Shown: positions 1 through 9,504, numbered from the stretch's first letter. The stretch: DNA of 64,000 nucleotides from Gordonia hongkongensis (GCF_023078355.1 NZ_CP095552.1:1116001-1180000); one strand, 5' to 3'. Numbers and translations are program-made. The notes: generated from the letters alone by a model not told the origin.

Positions 1-782
1 GACATATCCTGCATGGCCTGGTGGCCCAGGGCGTCGGCGGAGGTGACTGCCACCGTGGTGGCGCCGCAGGCGCCAACCGCAACGGCCACGTCGTCGAAGT
101 CCCCGAGCACCGGGACGACGGCTCCCTCTACGGCGATCTCGCCGGAACCGCTGCGCATACCGGAGGGCAGACATGCGCCGACCACCTCGTAACCCAGGGG
201 GGCGGCGGCCGACAACCGTCGGATCGTGGGGCGTACCGACTCGTCACTTCCGACGATCAGCACCGATTCCCGGTGGCGGCCCGCGACTCTCGCGCGGGCC
301 AGCATTCTGCGGAACACGTTCCTGCTCACCAGCAGCCCGATCGTCCCGACAGGCAACGCGATCGCGAGATAGCCGCGTGCGATGTTGATCCGGAACAGCA
401 GGTCGATGATGGCGAGGGTGCCGAACACGGTGAAGCAGGCGGTCGCCACCCGGCTGTACTCCTGCGCGCCGGAACCGAAGATCCGCCGGTCGTAGGACTG
501 GAAGGCGAACAGCGCGGTCAGCCACACGACCACGAGAACAGCCGACGCGACGATCCAGGGAATGCGAACGCCGGCAGCGGAATCAAGTGATCCGCCGGAC
601 CCGAAACGGAGCTGCTGGGCCATACCCACCGACCCCACCACGACGAGGACATCCGCCCGCCGCAACCAGGTCCGGTACCTGGGTACCCAGGACCGGGACC
701 GGGACTGACGACGTCGCACGGCCATCGGTCGCCGGAAGACCGGATCGTGCCTGCCGGGCGGTGACTCGTCTGCCGTGGTCAT
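1..782 (-). CDS. Polyprenyl glycosylphosphotransferase (WbaP/GumD type), N-terminal part; 3' end outside window
   Basis: The frame stays open from an ATG at 782 to the left edge, giving about 260 residues of a protein that ends outside the window. It starts with an Arg-rich cytosolic tail, followed by hydrophobic segments (one includes WIVASAVLVVVWLTALFAF) and then a CoA-binding-like fold containing ESVLIVGSDESV. This is the N-terminal layout of the enzymes that move hexose-1-phosphate from a nucleotide sugar to undecaprenyl phosphate, the first step of repeat-unit assembly. The catalytic C-terminal sugar-transferase domain is not visible, so the assignment rests on this N-terminal half and context. 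The ATG overlaps the stop of the upstream dehydratase by 4 bp, so the two are translationally coupled. Confidence 0.72.
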   Translation of the reverse strand, partial: MTTADESPPGRHDPVFRRPMAVRRRQSRSRSWVPRYRTWLRRADVLVVVGSVGMAQQLRFGSGGSLDSAAGVRIPWIVASAVLVVVWLTALFAFQSYDRRIFGSGAQEYSRVATACFTVFGTLAIIDLLFRINIARGYLAIALPVGTIGLLVSRNVFRRMLARARVAGRHRESVLIVGSDESVRPTIRRLSAAAPLGYEVVGACLPSGMRSGSGEIAVEGAVVPVLGDFDDVAVAVGACGATTVAVTSADALGHQAMQDM

Positions 783-1768
783 ACGGCTGCCGCCCGGCGG
801 TCGTCACTCCGGGACGCCAGGTTCAGGTCATGGCGGACCATCGCGGCAACCACCTCGTCGAACACCGTGGTGGGGCGCCAACCGAACTCTTCGGTGATCT
901 TCCGATGGTCACCGACCAGATCCACGCCGTCGGCCGGACGCACCAGGGCCGGGTCGGCGGTCACCATCTCGTGCCAGGACTCGATCCCCGCGACCCGGAA
1001 CGCAGTGGCGAGAAAGTCGCCGACACTGTGTGATTCACCGGTTGCAACGACGTAGTCGTCGTTGGCCCGGTGATCGGCGAGGATCGTCATCGCGTCCACG
1101 TAGTCCGGTGCCCAGCCCCAGTCGCGTCGCGCGTCGATGTTGCCCAGCACGATCTGCGTCGCGCGGCCGGTGGCGATCGCGGCGACCCCGGCCGTGATCT
1201 TGCGGGTCACGAATCTCGAGGGCCGCAACGGGGACTCGTGCGGGTAGAGGATGGCGTTCGCGACCTCGACGCCTCTCGCCCGTGCGACCGCTCCCATCGT
1301 GTGGCCGTAGGCCTTTGCGGCGCCGTACGGTGAGTTCGGCGCGATGGGGGTTCTCTCGTCCTGCGGAGTCACCGCCGCTCCCGCGAAGATCTCGGCGCTC
1401 GACGCGTTCACGACATGCACCGGGTGGCCCCGGTCGCCGAGATCCGCAGCGGCTTCGAGCACCGCGACCGTCGACATCCCGTTCACCCGGGTCGTGGTCA
1501 GGGGATCGGCCCAACTCTGCGCCACCGAGGACACTGCCCCGAGGTGAAAGATGTGGTCCGGGGCATGATCCAGGATCACCCGACGGGTCGCCTCGGCGTC
1601 GCCGAGGTCGACCGGGCTCGTCGCCACGATGCCCTCGGCCGGAGGGCCCCCTGCGTGCCCGGGCCTCACCACGGCGATGACGTCCCATCCCCGGGCGACC
1701 AAGGTGCCGGTCAGAAGCCGCCCGTCCTGCCCGTTCGCGCCGGTGACAAGCGCACGTGGCGGGGTCAT
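779..1768 (-). CDS. GDP-mannose 4,6-dehydratase-like SDR enzyme
   Basis: A 329-residue extended short-chain dehydrogenase. It has the N-terminal nucleotide-binding motif TGANGQDG, the catalytic SSAEIF segment, an active-site Tyr-x3-Lys in SPYGAAKAYGH, and the GMD signatures FVTRKIT and GNIDARRDWGWA. It is clearly paralogous to the dehydratase just upstream, but diverged: the N-terminus and the surroundings of the catalytic residues differ. It may be a second GDP-mannose 4,6-dehydratase or the 4-reductase that completes GDP-6-deoxyhexose synthesis; sequence alone does not separate these. It overlaps both neighbours by 4 bp (ATGA), placing it in the middle of a three-gene operon that ends with the sugar-phosphate transferase. 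Confidence 0.8.
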   Translation of the reverse strand: MTPPRALVTGANGQDGRLLTGTLVARGWDVIAVVRPGHAGGPPAEGIVATSPVDLGDAEATRRVILDHAPDHIFHLGAVSSVAQSWADPLTTTRVNGMSTVAVLEAAADLGDRGHPVHVVNASSAEIFAGAAVTPQDERTPIAPNSPYGAAKAYGHTMGAVARARGVEVANAILYPHESPLRPSRFVTRKITAGVAAIATGRATQIVLGNIDARRDWGWAPDYVDAMTILADHRANDDYVVATGESHSVGDFLATAFRVAGIESWHEMVTADPALVRPADGVDLVGDHRKITEEFGWRPTTVFDEVVAAMVRHDLNLASRSDDRRAAAV

Positions 1769-2760
1769 GCGACCTTGCCGGCCAGCTTCTTCGACTCGAG
1801 GCCGAGGTCGGCTTCGACCATCATCGTGACGAGGTCGGTGAATCCGACCTCCGGCTTCCAGTCGAGGATCTCGCGCGCCTTGGTGCTGTCACCGATCAGC
1901 AGATCGACCTCGGCGGGCCGGAAGAAACGCGGATCGAGATGGACGAACGGCTCCCAGTCGTCGATGCCCGCGACCCGGAAGGCGACATCGAGTAGTTCGC
2001 GGATCGAGTGGGTCTCTCCGGTGGAGATCACGTAGTCGTCGGCGACGTCCTGCTGCAACATCAACCACATCGCTCGCACATAGTCACCGGCGAAACCCCA
2101 GTCCCGCTTCGCATCCAGGTTCCCGAGCGCGAGCGAGTCGTCGATCCCGAGCGAGATCCGCGCGACGGCGCGCGTCACCTTACGGGTAACGAACTCCGGG
2201 CCACGCCGAGGTGACTCGTGGTTGAACAGAATCCCCGAGCTCGCGTGCATGCCGTAGGACTCGCGGTAGTTGATCGTCATGTAATGACCGAACACCTTCG
2301 CCACGCCGTACGGGGACCGCGGCCACAGCAGGGTCGTCTCGCGCTGCGGGACCTCCTGGACCTTGCCGAACATCTCCGAGCTCGACGCCTGGTAGTACCG
2401 CACGGCTTTGCCGGACGTATCCTGGTACAGACGAACAGCTTCGAGCATGTTCAGTACGCCCGTACCGGTCACGTCACTGGTGAGGCGCGCGTTCTGCCAC
2501 GAATAGGCGACGAACGACACCGCGCCGAGGTTGTAGACCTCGTCGGGGTCGGCGTAGTTCATCGCCTGCATCAGACTCGACAGGTCGAGGAGGTTGCCGC
2601 TGACGATCTCCACATACGGGTGGGACTCGGCGAGACCGTCCGCCTTCGGATTGTTCTGTCCCCGAACGAGACCCACGACCCGGTAGCCCTTCGAATGGAG
2701 GAGTTCGGCGAGGTAGAGGCCGTCTTGTCCGGTGATTCCGGTGATCAACGCTGACTTCAT
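1765..2760 (-). CDS. gmd: GDP-mannose 4,6-dehydratase
   Basis: A protein of about 331 residues that converts GDP-mannose to GDP-4-keto-6-deoxymannose in the cytosol. It has the textbook GMD motifs: TGITGQDGLYLAELL at the N-terminus, SSSEMFG with the catalytic Ser/Thr, SPYGVAKVFGHYM with the Tyr-Lys pair, FVTRKVT, and GNLDAKRDWGFAGDYV. The C-terminus (FRPAEVDLLIGD) is also typical. The ATG at 2760 has a GGGAGA ribosome site 7 bp upstream; a GTG one codon earlier is too close to it. It is the first gene of the minus-strand operon and is divergent from the glycosidase, with 167 bp between them. The product probably supplies rhamnose-, fucose- or talose-type sugars for the glycan. Confidence 0.93.
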   Translation of the reverse strand: MKSALITGITGQDGLYLAELLHSKGYRVVGLVRGQNNPKADGLAESHPYVEIVSGNLLDLSSLMQAMNYADPDEVYNLGAVSFVAYSWQNARLTSDVTGTGVLNMLEAVRLYQDTSGKAVRYYQASSSEMFGKVQEVPQRETTLLWPRSPYGVAKVFGHYMTINYRESYGMHASSGILFNHESPRRGPEFVTRKVTRAVARISLGIDDSLALGNLDAKRDWGFAGDYVRAMWLMLQQDVADDYVISTGETHSIRELLDVAFRVAGIDDWEPFVHLDPRFFRPAEVDLLIGDSTKAREILDWKPEVGFTDLVTMMVEADLGLESKKLAGKVA

Positions 2761-2918
2761 CACACTTCTCCCAGTGCGCGGTGAAGGGACAACGGTGTTC
2801 CCCCCACCAAGATCCGAACACGCACTGATTCCTCGACCAGAGCGTGTGTGTGTGCGAACATTTCTGAACGCAACCGTGATCAGAGACCGCTACCCGTGTG
2901 GGTTCCCCATCCCGGCGG

Positions 2919-2924
2919 TATCCT
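2919..2924 (+). promoter_or_regulatory. -10 element of a leaderless start
   Basis: The hexamer TATCCT lies 6 bp before the ATG at 2931, the spacing expected when transcription begins at the start codon. It supports 2931 as the true start of the glycosidase. Confidence 0.5.
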
Positions 2925-2930
2925 CTGCGC

Positions 2931-4000
2931 ATGACAATACGATCCTTTAGGGGATTTTGCTTTCCGAGAACCCGACTCTTCGCCGCAGCTGTGGTGAGTA
3001 TCTCTTTGGTACTCGGTCTGGCCGTCGCTGCGTCCGTCCCCGGAAAGGCCCCTGCGGCAGTGCCGGCCACGTCCGGTGGCTTCGGATTCGCGGGGGTTCG
3101 GGGTTTCTCTGGGCGACCGATGCCGACCTGAACCGCGAGCTCGACGCCGCGGCGCGCACCGACGCGACCTGGCTGCGGGTCACGCTCGACTGGAATGCGA
3201 TCGAGGCGACCAAGGGCGCCTACAACTGGTCCGGCCCGGACCGCCTGATCAACGGCGCGCGGGCACGAGGCCTCAAGGTGCTCGCGAACGTCGTGTCCTC
3301 GCCAGCATGGGCACGCCCGGCCGGTAGCTTCTTCACCGCGCCCCCGACCCACAATGCCGACCTGAACACGTTCCTGCGCAGGTTCATCGCGCGATACGGG
3401 AACGCGGTGACCCATCACCAGATCTGGAACGAACCGAACCTGCCCATCTTCTTCGGTGGAGGGATCGACGCCGTTCGGTACACCTCGCTGCTGAAATCGG
3501 CGTACAGCACCATCAAGTCGGCCCAGCCGGGCGCCACGGTGATCAGTGCCGGGATGAGCCGCTCCGCCGGCTGGAACTCGCCGGTCAATTTCCATACCGC
3601 GATGTACAACGCCGGCGCAAAGGGCGGTTTCGACGCGCTCGCCATGCACCCGTATGTCTTCCCCTCGGGGCTCCACGCCAACCCGGAGAATGCGATCTCC
3701 GACGTCCCGGCGGTGCGGAATCTGATGGTCGCGCGCGGCGACGGGAACAAGAAGATCTGGTTCACCGAACTCGGTGCGCCCACCGGCACCGCACCCGAGG
3801 CGGTCTCGGAATGGGAACAGGCCAAAGAGATCACGGATGTACTCGGTTTCGCCTCGTCGGCCGGATACGTAGGACCGACCTTCATCTACAGCATCCGCGA
3901 CAACGGACCGAACGCCGCCGACCGGGAGCAGAACTTCGGTTCGATCTACAAGCACGACTGGACGCCGAAGTATGCGGCCGGAGTGCTGGGTGCCACCTGA
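2931..4000 (+). pseudogene. Secreted PslG-like glycoside hydrolase (GH39/clan A), frameshifted
   Basis: Reading from the ATG at 2931 gives a signal peptide (RLFAAAVVSISLVLGLAVAA) and then PATSGGFGFAG before the frame dies at 3131. The rest of the enzyme continues in another frame to 4000, starting GSGFLWATDADLNREL. Joining the two needs one extra G in the run at 3092-3096, so this looks like a one-base deletion or a base-calling error. The hydrolase part has the clan-A acid/base motif WNEPN and the likely nucleophile Glu in WFTELGAP. Related PslG proteins cleave exopolysaccharide in polysaccharide loci. About 357 residues are expected if repaired. The divergent position beside gmd fits a role in trimming the local glycan. 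Confidence 0.75.
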
Positions 4001-4180
4001 CAAGCACGTCCGCCCAACCGTTCTCGCGCCCGTCGCACGTCGGCAAGGTCACATTCGATGATCCTGCCGCGCATGACGCGCGCGAGCGCATTACGATCTG
4101 GGCGAGCGGACGTCGACGTCCGTACGAGTGCGTTCACGCGTTAGTCGCGGGAAGAATTCTCGGAGTTCGTCGGGGGGAAA

Positions 4181-5344
4181 GTGATTGTTGTGGTTCACAT
4201 GATGGATGCCGGTCGTGGCGGAAGGGGATCGCCGCGCGTGGCGATCGCTCACGATTATCTGACCCAGCGGGGTGGGGCCGAGAAAGTGGTGCTGTCCCTC
4301 AGCCGGGCATTCCCCGACGCCCCGATCTACACGCTTCTCTACGAGCCGGACCGGACTTATGAGGAGTTCCGCGACAAGACGATCATCACCTCACCGGTGA
4401 ACCGGGTCGGCGCCCTTCGCCGCGATCACCGGTCCGCGCTTCCGCTGTTGCCGTCTGCGGCATCGCGTCTGCGCGTGGATGCCGATATCGTCGTGGTGAG
4501 CTCGAGTGGTTGGGCACACGGATTCGACATCCCGGGGTACTCGCTCGTCTACTGCTATTCACCTGCCCGCTGGCTGTATCAGACCGAGGTCTATCTCGGC
4601 GAGTCCGCGAGTGCTCTGAAGAAACTCGCGATCCGGGTGCTCGGCGGCCGGATGCGGCGATGGGACCGCGCGGCGGCGCTCGGATGCGACCGCTATCTGG
4701 CGATCTCGAGTGCCGTCCGGGATCGCATCCGGGACACGTACGGTCTGGAATCGACCGTCGTTCCGGCGCCGGTGATCCCCCCGGTGGAACCGGCGACCGC
4801 TCAGACCCCGCCCGCCGGGGTGCCGCAGCGCCCGTTCCACCTGTGCATCTCTCGCCTGTTGGCCTACAAGAACGTCGACGCCGTCATCGAGTCGTTCCGG
4901 GGGACAGACGATCACCTCGTCGTCGTCGGTCGTGGGCCGGAGGCCGACCGGCTGCGCGCGATTGCCCCCGACAACGTGACGATGCTCTGCGACCTCACGG
5001 ACGCGGAGATGGGATGGTTGTACGAGAACTGCACCGCGGTGGTGGCCGCGAGTTTCGAGGACTACGGTCTCACCCCGCTCGAGGGAGGCATGCGCGGCAA
5101 ACCCTGTGCCGTGCTCCGCTGGGGCGGGTTCCTCGACACCATCGACGAAGGCGTGAACGGGGTCTTCTTCGATCGACCGGACCCGGCGAGTATCCGTGCG
5201 GCCGTGTCGGAGCTGGCGACCCGGGAGTGGGATGCCGAGCAGATCAAGTCGCACGTGGGCCAGTTCGGCGAGGAAACCTTCGTCAAGGAAATGAGAAACC
5301 TCGTGTCCGCCGTGGCGGGTGTGAGAGAAGCGGAGTGCGCGTGA
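4181..5344 (+). CDS. GT4-family glycosyltransferase
   Basis: Up to 387 residues with the GT-B fold of retaining group 1 transferases. It opens with VAIAHDYLTQRGGAEKVV, the acceptor-side glycine motif seen in WbaZ-type mannosyltransferases, and near the C-terminus has ASFEDYGLTPLEGGMRGKP, the E-x7-E donor motif. It should act on the cytosolic face, adding a sugar from a nucleotide donor to the lipid-linked glycan. The start is unsettled: GTG 4181, ATG 4199 and GTG 4238 are all in frame, and GTG 4238 has a GGAAGGGG site about 10 bp upstream and would start the protein exactly at the conserved block. It is first in a five-gene run of 1-4 bp overlaps. Confidence 0.85.
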   Translation: MIVVVHMMDAGRGGRGSPRVAIAHDYLTQRGGAEKVVLSLSRAFPDAPIYTLLYEPDRTYEEFRDKTIITSPVNRVGALRRDHRSALPLLPSAASRLRVDADIVVVSSSGWAHGFDIPGYSLVYCYSPARWLYQTEVYLGESASALKKLAIRVLGGRMRRWDRAAALGCDRYLAISSAVRDRIRDTYGLESTVVPAPVIPPVEPATAQTPPAGVPQRPFHLCISRLLAYKNVDAVIESFRGTDDHLVVVGRGPEADRLRAIAPDNVTMLCDLTDAEMGWLYENCTAVVAASFEDYGLTPLEGGMRGKPCAVLRWGGFLDTIDEGVNGVFFDRPDPASIRAAVSELATREWDAEQIKSHVGQFGEETFVKEMRNLVSAVAGVREAECA

Positions 5345-5985
5345 GCATCGAGAGCGACGACACCACGATGCCGGCGGCAGGACCAGCCGGAACGACGGTG
5401 CCCCGACGCGCGGACTTCGTACCGCGGCACACCTTCACCGAGATCTCCACCGTCGCCAAGGCGAAGAACCGGGTCGGGATCCTGCTGTACAACAACCTGA
5501 TCACCTACCTTCCCTCGCATACCCTTCGTCAGGCGTTCCTGCGTCTGTTCGGCGCGAAGATCGGCAAGGACACCTCGATCCTGCGGGGGTGCCAGGTCTT
5601 CGACATCGACCAGATCCGGATCGGCGAGGCGTGCTCCATCGGGTTCCGCGTACTGTTCGACGCCCGGTCGGGAATCTGCATCGGTGACAACGTGGTGATC
5701 GCCAGCGACACCCAGATCATCGCGGGCAAGCACGATCCCGCGAGTCCGGAGTTCGCGGCCATCCTCGAACCGGTGTACATCGGCGACTACGCGTGGATCG
5801 CCAGCCGCGCCACCGTCACCAGCGGTGTGAGCATCGGCCGCGGCGCGGTCGTCGCCGCCTGTGCGCTCGTCAGTCGCGACGTCGCCGATCTCGACATAGT
5901 CGGCGGGGTACCCGCTCGAAATATCTCGAAGCGCCCGGAGTCGGCACTGCGGTACCGGCCCAAGTACCGGCCGCTGTTCTACTGA
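5341..5985 (+). CDS. Left-handed beta-helix (hexapeptide) acyltransferase
   Basis: A 214-residue protein starting at a GTG that overlaps the previous stop (GTGA). It carries imperfect hexapeptide repeats (IGKDTSILRG, IRIGEACSIG, ICIGDNVVIAS, VYIGDYAWIASRATV, VSIGRGAVVAACALV) ending in the VGGVPARNI loop, as in WcaF/NodL/VatD acetyltransferases. A conserved His in AGKHDP is the likely catalytic base. The N-terminal ~50 residues include YNNLITYLPSHTLRQAFL, common in polysaccharide-locus members. It probably O-acetylates a glycan residue, but the acyl donor and acceptor cannot be read from sequence. Confidence 0.88.
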   Translation: MSIESDDTTMPAAGPAGTTVPRRADFVPRHTFTEISTVAKAKNRVGILLYNNLITYLPSHTLRQAFLRLFGAKIGKDTSILRGCQVFDIDQIRIGEACSIGFRVLFDARSGICIGDNVVIASDTQIIAGKHDPASPEFAAILEPVYIGDYAWIASRATVTSGVSIGRGAVVAACALVSRDVADLDIVGGVPARNISKRPESALRYRPKYRPLFY

Positions 5986-7151
5986 TGGGGAGACCGATCG
6001 ATCAACGGAGCCTGACAGCCCGAGGTCCCGAACAGCTCTCGGGCGTGCGGGTCGTCTACGTCGCGGCCGAACATCGCGCCGGCGGGGTCGGTGCGTACGC
6101 GCAGGTCTTCGCCGACATGGTGCGCTCGCGCGTCGCCGACTTCCATGAGGTCCGGCACCCCCAGCCCGGGAGCGACTCGATCGGGGACCTGCGTGCGCGT
6201 CGGCGAGAGATCGCCGCGATCATCGACGATGCGGGTGCACGACCGGTCGTGGTGCACTGTGAGCTCTCCGGCGGGTCAGTCGAATCCTTCTGGCCGACTG
6301 CGGGACTCGAGCGCCGGCGCCCGAGTGTTCTGGTCAGTGCCACCGTCCACGACCCTCCGGGCCTCGTGTGGTGGCCGGGTCGCGTCGCCACCCTGGCGCA
6401 GCGACGGGTCCTCAACCACGCCATCCACTTCCCGCTGCGTCCGCTCTCGCGCGGGATCGAGCGCCGTGTCACGGGGTCGCGGACGTTGTTCGCGATGAGC
6501 GACGTGGGGGCGCGGTCGTTGCTGCGGGCCTATCCGGACGCGGATGTGCGGCACGCCTACATGCCGGTGTGGACCCGGGGCGAGGTGGTCCCCGCGCCGG
6601 ACCGGCCCCGGGCGATCGGACTGTTCGGACTCGTGTACCGCGGCAAGGGTTTCGAACATGTGACCCGGCTCCGCCGTGCCCTTCCCGAGGACATCGCGAT
6701 CCGCATCGCCGGACGCGGGACCGAGGACCTGCCCGCGGTCGACGGGGTAGACATCCTCGGCGGCCTCGACGACGCGGATCTCCCGGACTTCTTCTCGTCG
6801 ATCCGTGCGCTCGTCGTGCCCTACGGTGCGCGCAGCCCGTACGGTGAGGCGTTCCCGGGGTCGAGCGTCGTCAACGACGCCATTGCTCACCTCACCCCGG
6901 TGGTGTGCACCGGTCACGGCGCATTGGCCGAACTCCGCTCGGAGGGTGGCGCTGTCGTCGTCGACGAGGAGGGTTGTACGCCCGAGGTCCTGGTCGAGGA
7001 GCTCGCGGCCGCGGCCACCGCACTCGTCGGATCGCCCGATCGCCTGTCGGTGATGGTCAACGCCCTGCGGCGGATGCGCGAAGTCCGTCAGCCGGACGCG
7101 GTCGTCGACACCTACCTCACCACGTGGTCGGGTGTGCTGTGCCGAAGATGA
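5985..7151 (+). CDS. Glycosyltransferase, GT4-like
   Basis: A 388-residue protein. The ATG at 5985 overlaps the preceding stop by one base (TGATG). It has a GT-B layout: an N-terminal VVYVAAEHRAGGVGAYAQVF glycine motif, a linker, and a C-terminal Rossmann half with RAIGLFGLVYRGKGFEHV and a donor-side segment around PYGEAFPGSSVVNDAIAHL. The usual E-x7-E is less clear than in its neighbours, so the family call is slightly weaker. It is predicted cytosolic and coupled to the flippase downstream, so it presumably extends the same lipid-linked glycan. Confidence 0.75.
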   Translation: MGRPIDQRSLTARGPEQLSGVRVVYVAAEHRAGGVGAYAQVFADMVRSRVADFHEVRHPQPGSDSIGDLRARRREIAAIIDDAGARPVVVHCELSGGSVESFWPTAGLERRRPSVLVSATVHDPPGLVWWPGRVATLAQRRVLNHAIHFPLRPLSRGIERRVTGSRTLFAMSDVGARSLLRAYPDADVRHAYMPVWTRGEVVPAPDRPRAIGLFGLVYRGKGFEHVTRLRRALPEDIAIRIAGRGTEDLPAVDGVDILGGLDDADLPDFFSSIRALVVPYGARSPYGEAFPGSSVVNDAIAHLTPVVCTGHGALAELRSEGGAVVVDEEGCTPEVLVEELAAAATALVGSPDRLSVMVNALRRMREVRQPDAVVDTYLTTWSGVLCRR

Positions 7152-8362
7152 TGGGGCTCACCGAGGCCGAGCCGACCCCGGGGCGTGCGAGAACCGGTCG
7201 GCAGCAGATCGCGAAGGCGCTGATCGCCGCGGCGTGGACCTATGGCGGCCGGGCCGCGGGTCTGGGCTGGACGCTCGTCCTGACCGTCCATCTCGGTGTC
7301 GGTTCCTACGGTGAGTACGCGATGGCCTTCGCCCTCGGCGCGATCATCGCAGCGCCACTGGACAATCCGTTCGCGGTGCGTGCCATCCGTGAGTCCGAGC
7401 GCGCCTTCGACGGTGAGCGCGTCACCCGGGTGCTGCTGGGGCTCGGTCTCATGGTGGCGGGCGCGGCATGTCTGACGACGTCGCTTCTCGTGTGGTTCGC
7501 GTTGTTCGTGGCCGGCGGCGAGATCGTCTTCAACGCCGTCAAGAGCCGGGCCCTGCGCGACGGACACCCCGACCGCGTCATGCGGTACGACACCACGAGA
7601 CAGCTGCTGAGCATCGCACTCGCCGTCGGTTACCTGCAGTTCGCGGAGTCTCCGGATCTGGACATCGCCAGCTTCTGCTATCTCGCACCGTATCTCGTTG
7701 TCGCCGTGTACTCGGTGACCCTCATCCCCGGTCACCGGCCGGCGATCCCCGGGTCGGCCCGGCTCATCGCGATCCTGTTCGGCGAGCATCTCGCCAATGC
7801 CCTCTACATGCAGGGCGACATCCTGCTCCTGGGCGCGCTGACCGATGCCGATGTGGCCGGATACTTCGCGATCGCGAGTACGGTGGGCTGGGCCGCCGGA
7901 CAGGTCGGGATGTCGTTGGCCAACACGTACCACGAGTCGCTGCGCGCGGCCGGCGGCGCCGTGTCGGCGGGGCCGCCGAGAAGTCACGTCCTGGTCGTCG
8001 CGGCAGTGACGTCGGCACTGGTCATGACGGCCGGCGCTGTTCTCCTGGCGACGTCGATCGCTGATGAACTCGCGTGGGCGCTCGTCGTCATCTCGCTGTT
8101 CGTCGGACTGCGCATAGTCAACAACGTACTCACGACCATCCTGTATGTGCAGCGCCGCGACATCGTCCGGAGCGTCGCCGCGGCCGCACTGGTACCGATC
8201 AAACTCGGGATGGTCTGGGCACTGGTCGATTTCGGCGCCGTAGGAGCGGCAACGGCGTCGGTGATCACCGACGCCGTACTCCTGGTGATCTTCCTGCGAT
8301 CGGTACGACCGGCGGGACTGTCTCGGAAGGGAACCCGAATAACGAAGGAGGGCAACGTATGA
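7148..8362 (+). CDS. Polysaccharide flippase, Wzx/MATE-like
   Basis: About 404 residues with roughly 12 predicted membrane segments throughout, for example AMAFALGAIIAAPLDNPF, GLGLMVAGAACLTTSLLVW, SVAAAALVPIKLGMVWALV and SVITDAVLLVIFL. This matches the polysaccharide biosynthesis (Wzx/RfbX) membrane family that turns undecaprenyl-linked glycans across the membrane. The ATG at 7148 overlaps the previous stop (ATGA); a GTG at 7139 is also in frame. It lies between two glycosyltransferase genes. No Wzy polymerase is recognisable in the window, so either the glycan is a single unit or the polymerase lies to the left. Confidence 0.78.
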   Translation: MMGLTEAEPTPGRARTGRQQIAKALIAAAWTYGGRAAGLGWTLVLTVHLGVGSYGEYAMAFALGAIIAAPLDNPFAVRAIRESERAFDGERVTRVLLGLGLMVAGAACLTTSLLVWFALFVAGGEIVFNAVKSRALRDGHPDRVMRYDTTRQLLSIALAVGYLQFAESPDLDIASFCYLAPYLVVAVYSVTLIPGHRPAIPGSARLIAILFGEHLANALYMQGDILLLGALTDADVAGYFAIASTVGWAAGQVGMSLANTYHESLRAAGGAVSAGPPRSHVLVVAAVTSALVMTAGAVLLATSIADELAWALVVISLFVGLRIVNNVLTTILYVQRRDIVRSVAAAALVPIKLGMVWALVDFGAVGAATASVITDAVLLVIFLRSVRPAGLSRKGTRITKEGNV

Positions 8363-9504
8363 CGACCGTGACGTTCATGGTGGCCAAGGACATCGAGCTG
8401 GACCACGGTGGCGATGTGGCACTGGCCCGGGTGGTCCTCGACATCGCAGCCGAGTCGTTCGACGTCCGCACGGTGTGCCTGTCCAACCATCTCGCAGTGG
8501 GTACGGCGCCGCCCACCTCGTCCGACGGTTCGGTGATCCGGGTGGCGAAACCGCCGGTGAAGGCGCCGGCATTGCTCGCAGACAGTCTGCGGACACGACG
8601 CAGCGTGTGCCACACCCGCTTCGACGTCGACGAACTCGTCCGCGTTCTCGACGAACTCGACAGCGACGTCTTCGTCGCCGAGCACTCCTACATGGCCGAG
8701 TCCTATCTGCGCTCCGGGCAGGTGGGTCGCAGCGAATTCGTCGTCAACACCGTCAACTCCGAGTCGCTGGTGTGGCGGCTCACGCGCGGACTCCCCGGAA
8801 GGATCGAAGCGCCGCGGATACTGGCCGACGAACTCCGGGTTGCCCGAGCGGCGTCCGCGGTCGGTACCTACGACCTCGAGGAAGCGCAGTTCTACCGCGA
8901 CGAAGGGTGCCCGGGGGCACGCTGGATCGATCTGACCCTCCCGCCCGGCCCGCGTGCCGGCTCCGAGGCGGACGTGCCGCGGCTGGTGTTCATGGGCACG
9001 CGGGACTGGCCGCCGAACCAGGAAGGCTTTCTGGAGATCCTCGAACTGTGGCCGCGGATCGGCGCCGGGATCGACGGTGCCGAACTGTGCATCATCGGGG
9101 CACCCAAGCCCGGCGCAACACCACCGCCGCTACCCGCGGGTGTCCGCGATCTGGGCTTCGTCGACGACCTCAACTCGTTCCTCGGCTCCTGCCGTGCCCT
9201 GGTCGCGCCGATCTCGACCGGCGGCGGGGTCCGGGTGAAGCTTCTCGACGCGGCGAGCCGGGGTCTACCGGTGGTGGGTACGACGGAGGCGATCGGTTCC
9301 CTCGGGCCCGTCTTCGGTCTGACCGCCTACGACGATCGGTACGAGTTCGTCGATCGGTGCCGACAGTTCCTGCTCGACGCCGATCTCGCCCGCAAGGAGG
9401 GGCAGCGGATCTTCGATACCAATGCCGATCGATGGCAGCAGCGGGTTCCGCAGGAAGCCGTGGAAATGTTGCTGAGTCGCGGCCCCGTGCCTGCCGGTCA
9501 CTGA
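8359..9504 (+). CDS. GT4-family glycosyltransferase
   Basis: A 381-residue group 1 transferase with a strong GAAGGAGGG ribosome site before the ATG at 8359 and a 4-bp overlap with the flippase. The C-terminal half has the family block LVFMGTRDWPPNQEGFLEIL followed by PISTGGGVRVKLLDAASRGLPVV and a GTTEAIGSL loop, as in exopolysaccharide transferases with the DWxPN motif. The N-terminus (GGDVALARVVLDIAAE) holds the acceptor-side glycine loop. It is the last gene of the operon; a 644-bp gap follows before the NRPS. Confidence 0.83.
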   Translation: MTTVTFMVAKDIELDHGGDVALARVVLDIAAESFDVRTVCLSNHLAVGTAPPTSSDGSVIRVAKPPVKAPALLADSLRTRRSVCHTRFDVDELVRVLDELDSDVFVAEHSYMAESYLRSGQVGRSEFVVNTVNSESLVWRLTRGLPGRIEAPRILADELRVARAASAVGTYDLEEAQFYRDEGCPGARWIDLTLPPGPRAGSEADVPRLVFMGTRDWPPNQEGFLEILELWPRIGAGIDGAELCIIGAPKPGATPPPLPAGVRDLGFVDDLNSFLGSCRALVAPISTGGGVRVKLLDAASRGLPVVGTTEAIGSLGPVFGLTAYDDRYEFVDRCRQFLLDADLARKEGQRIFDTNADRWQQRVPQEAVEMLLSRGPVPAGH

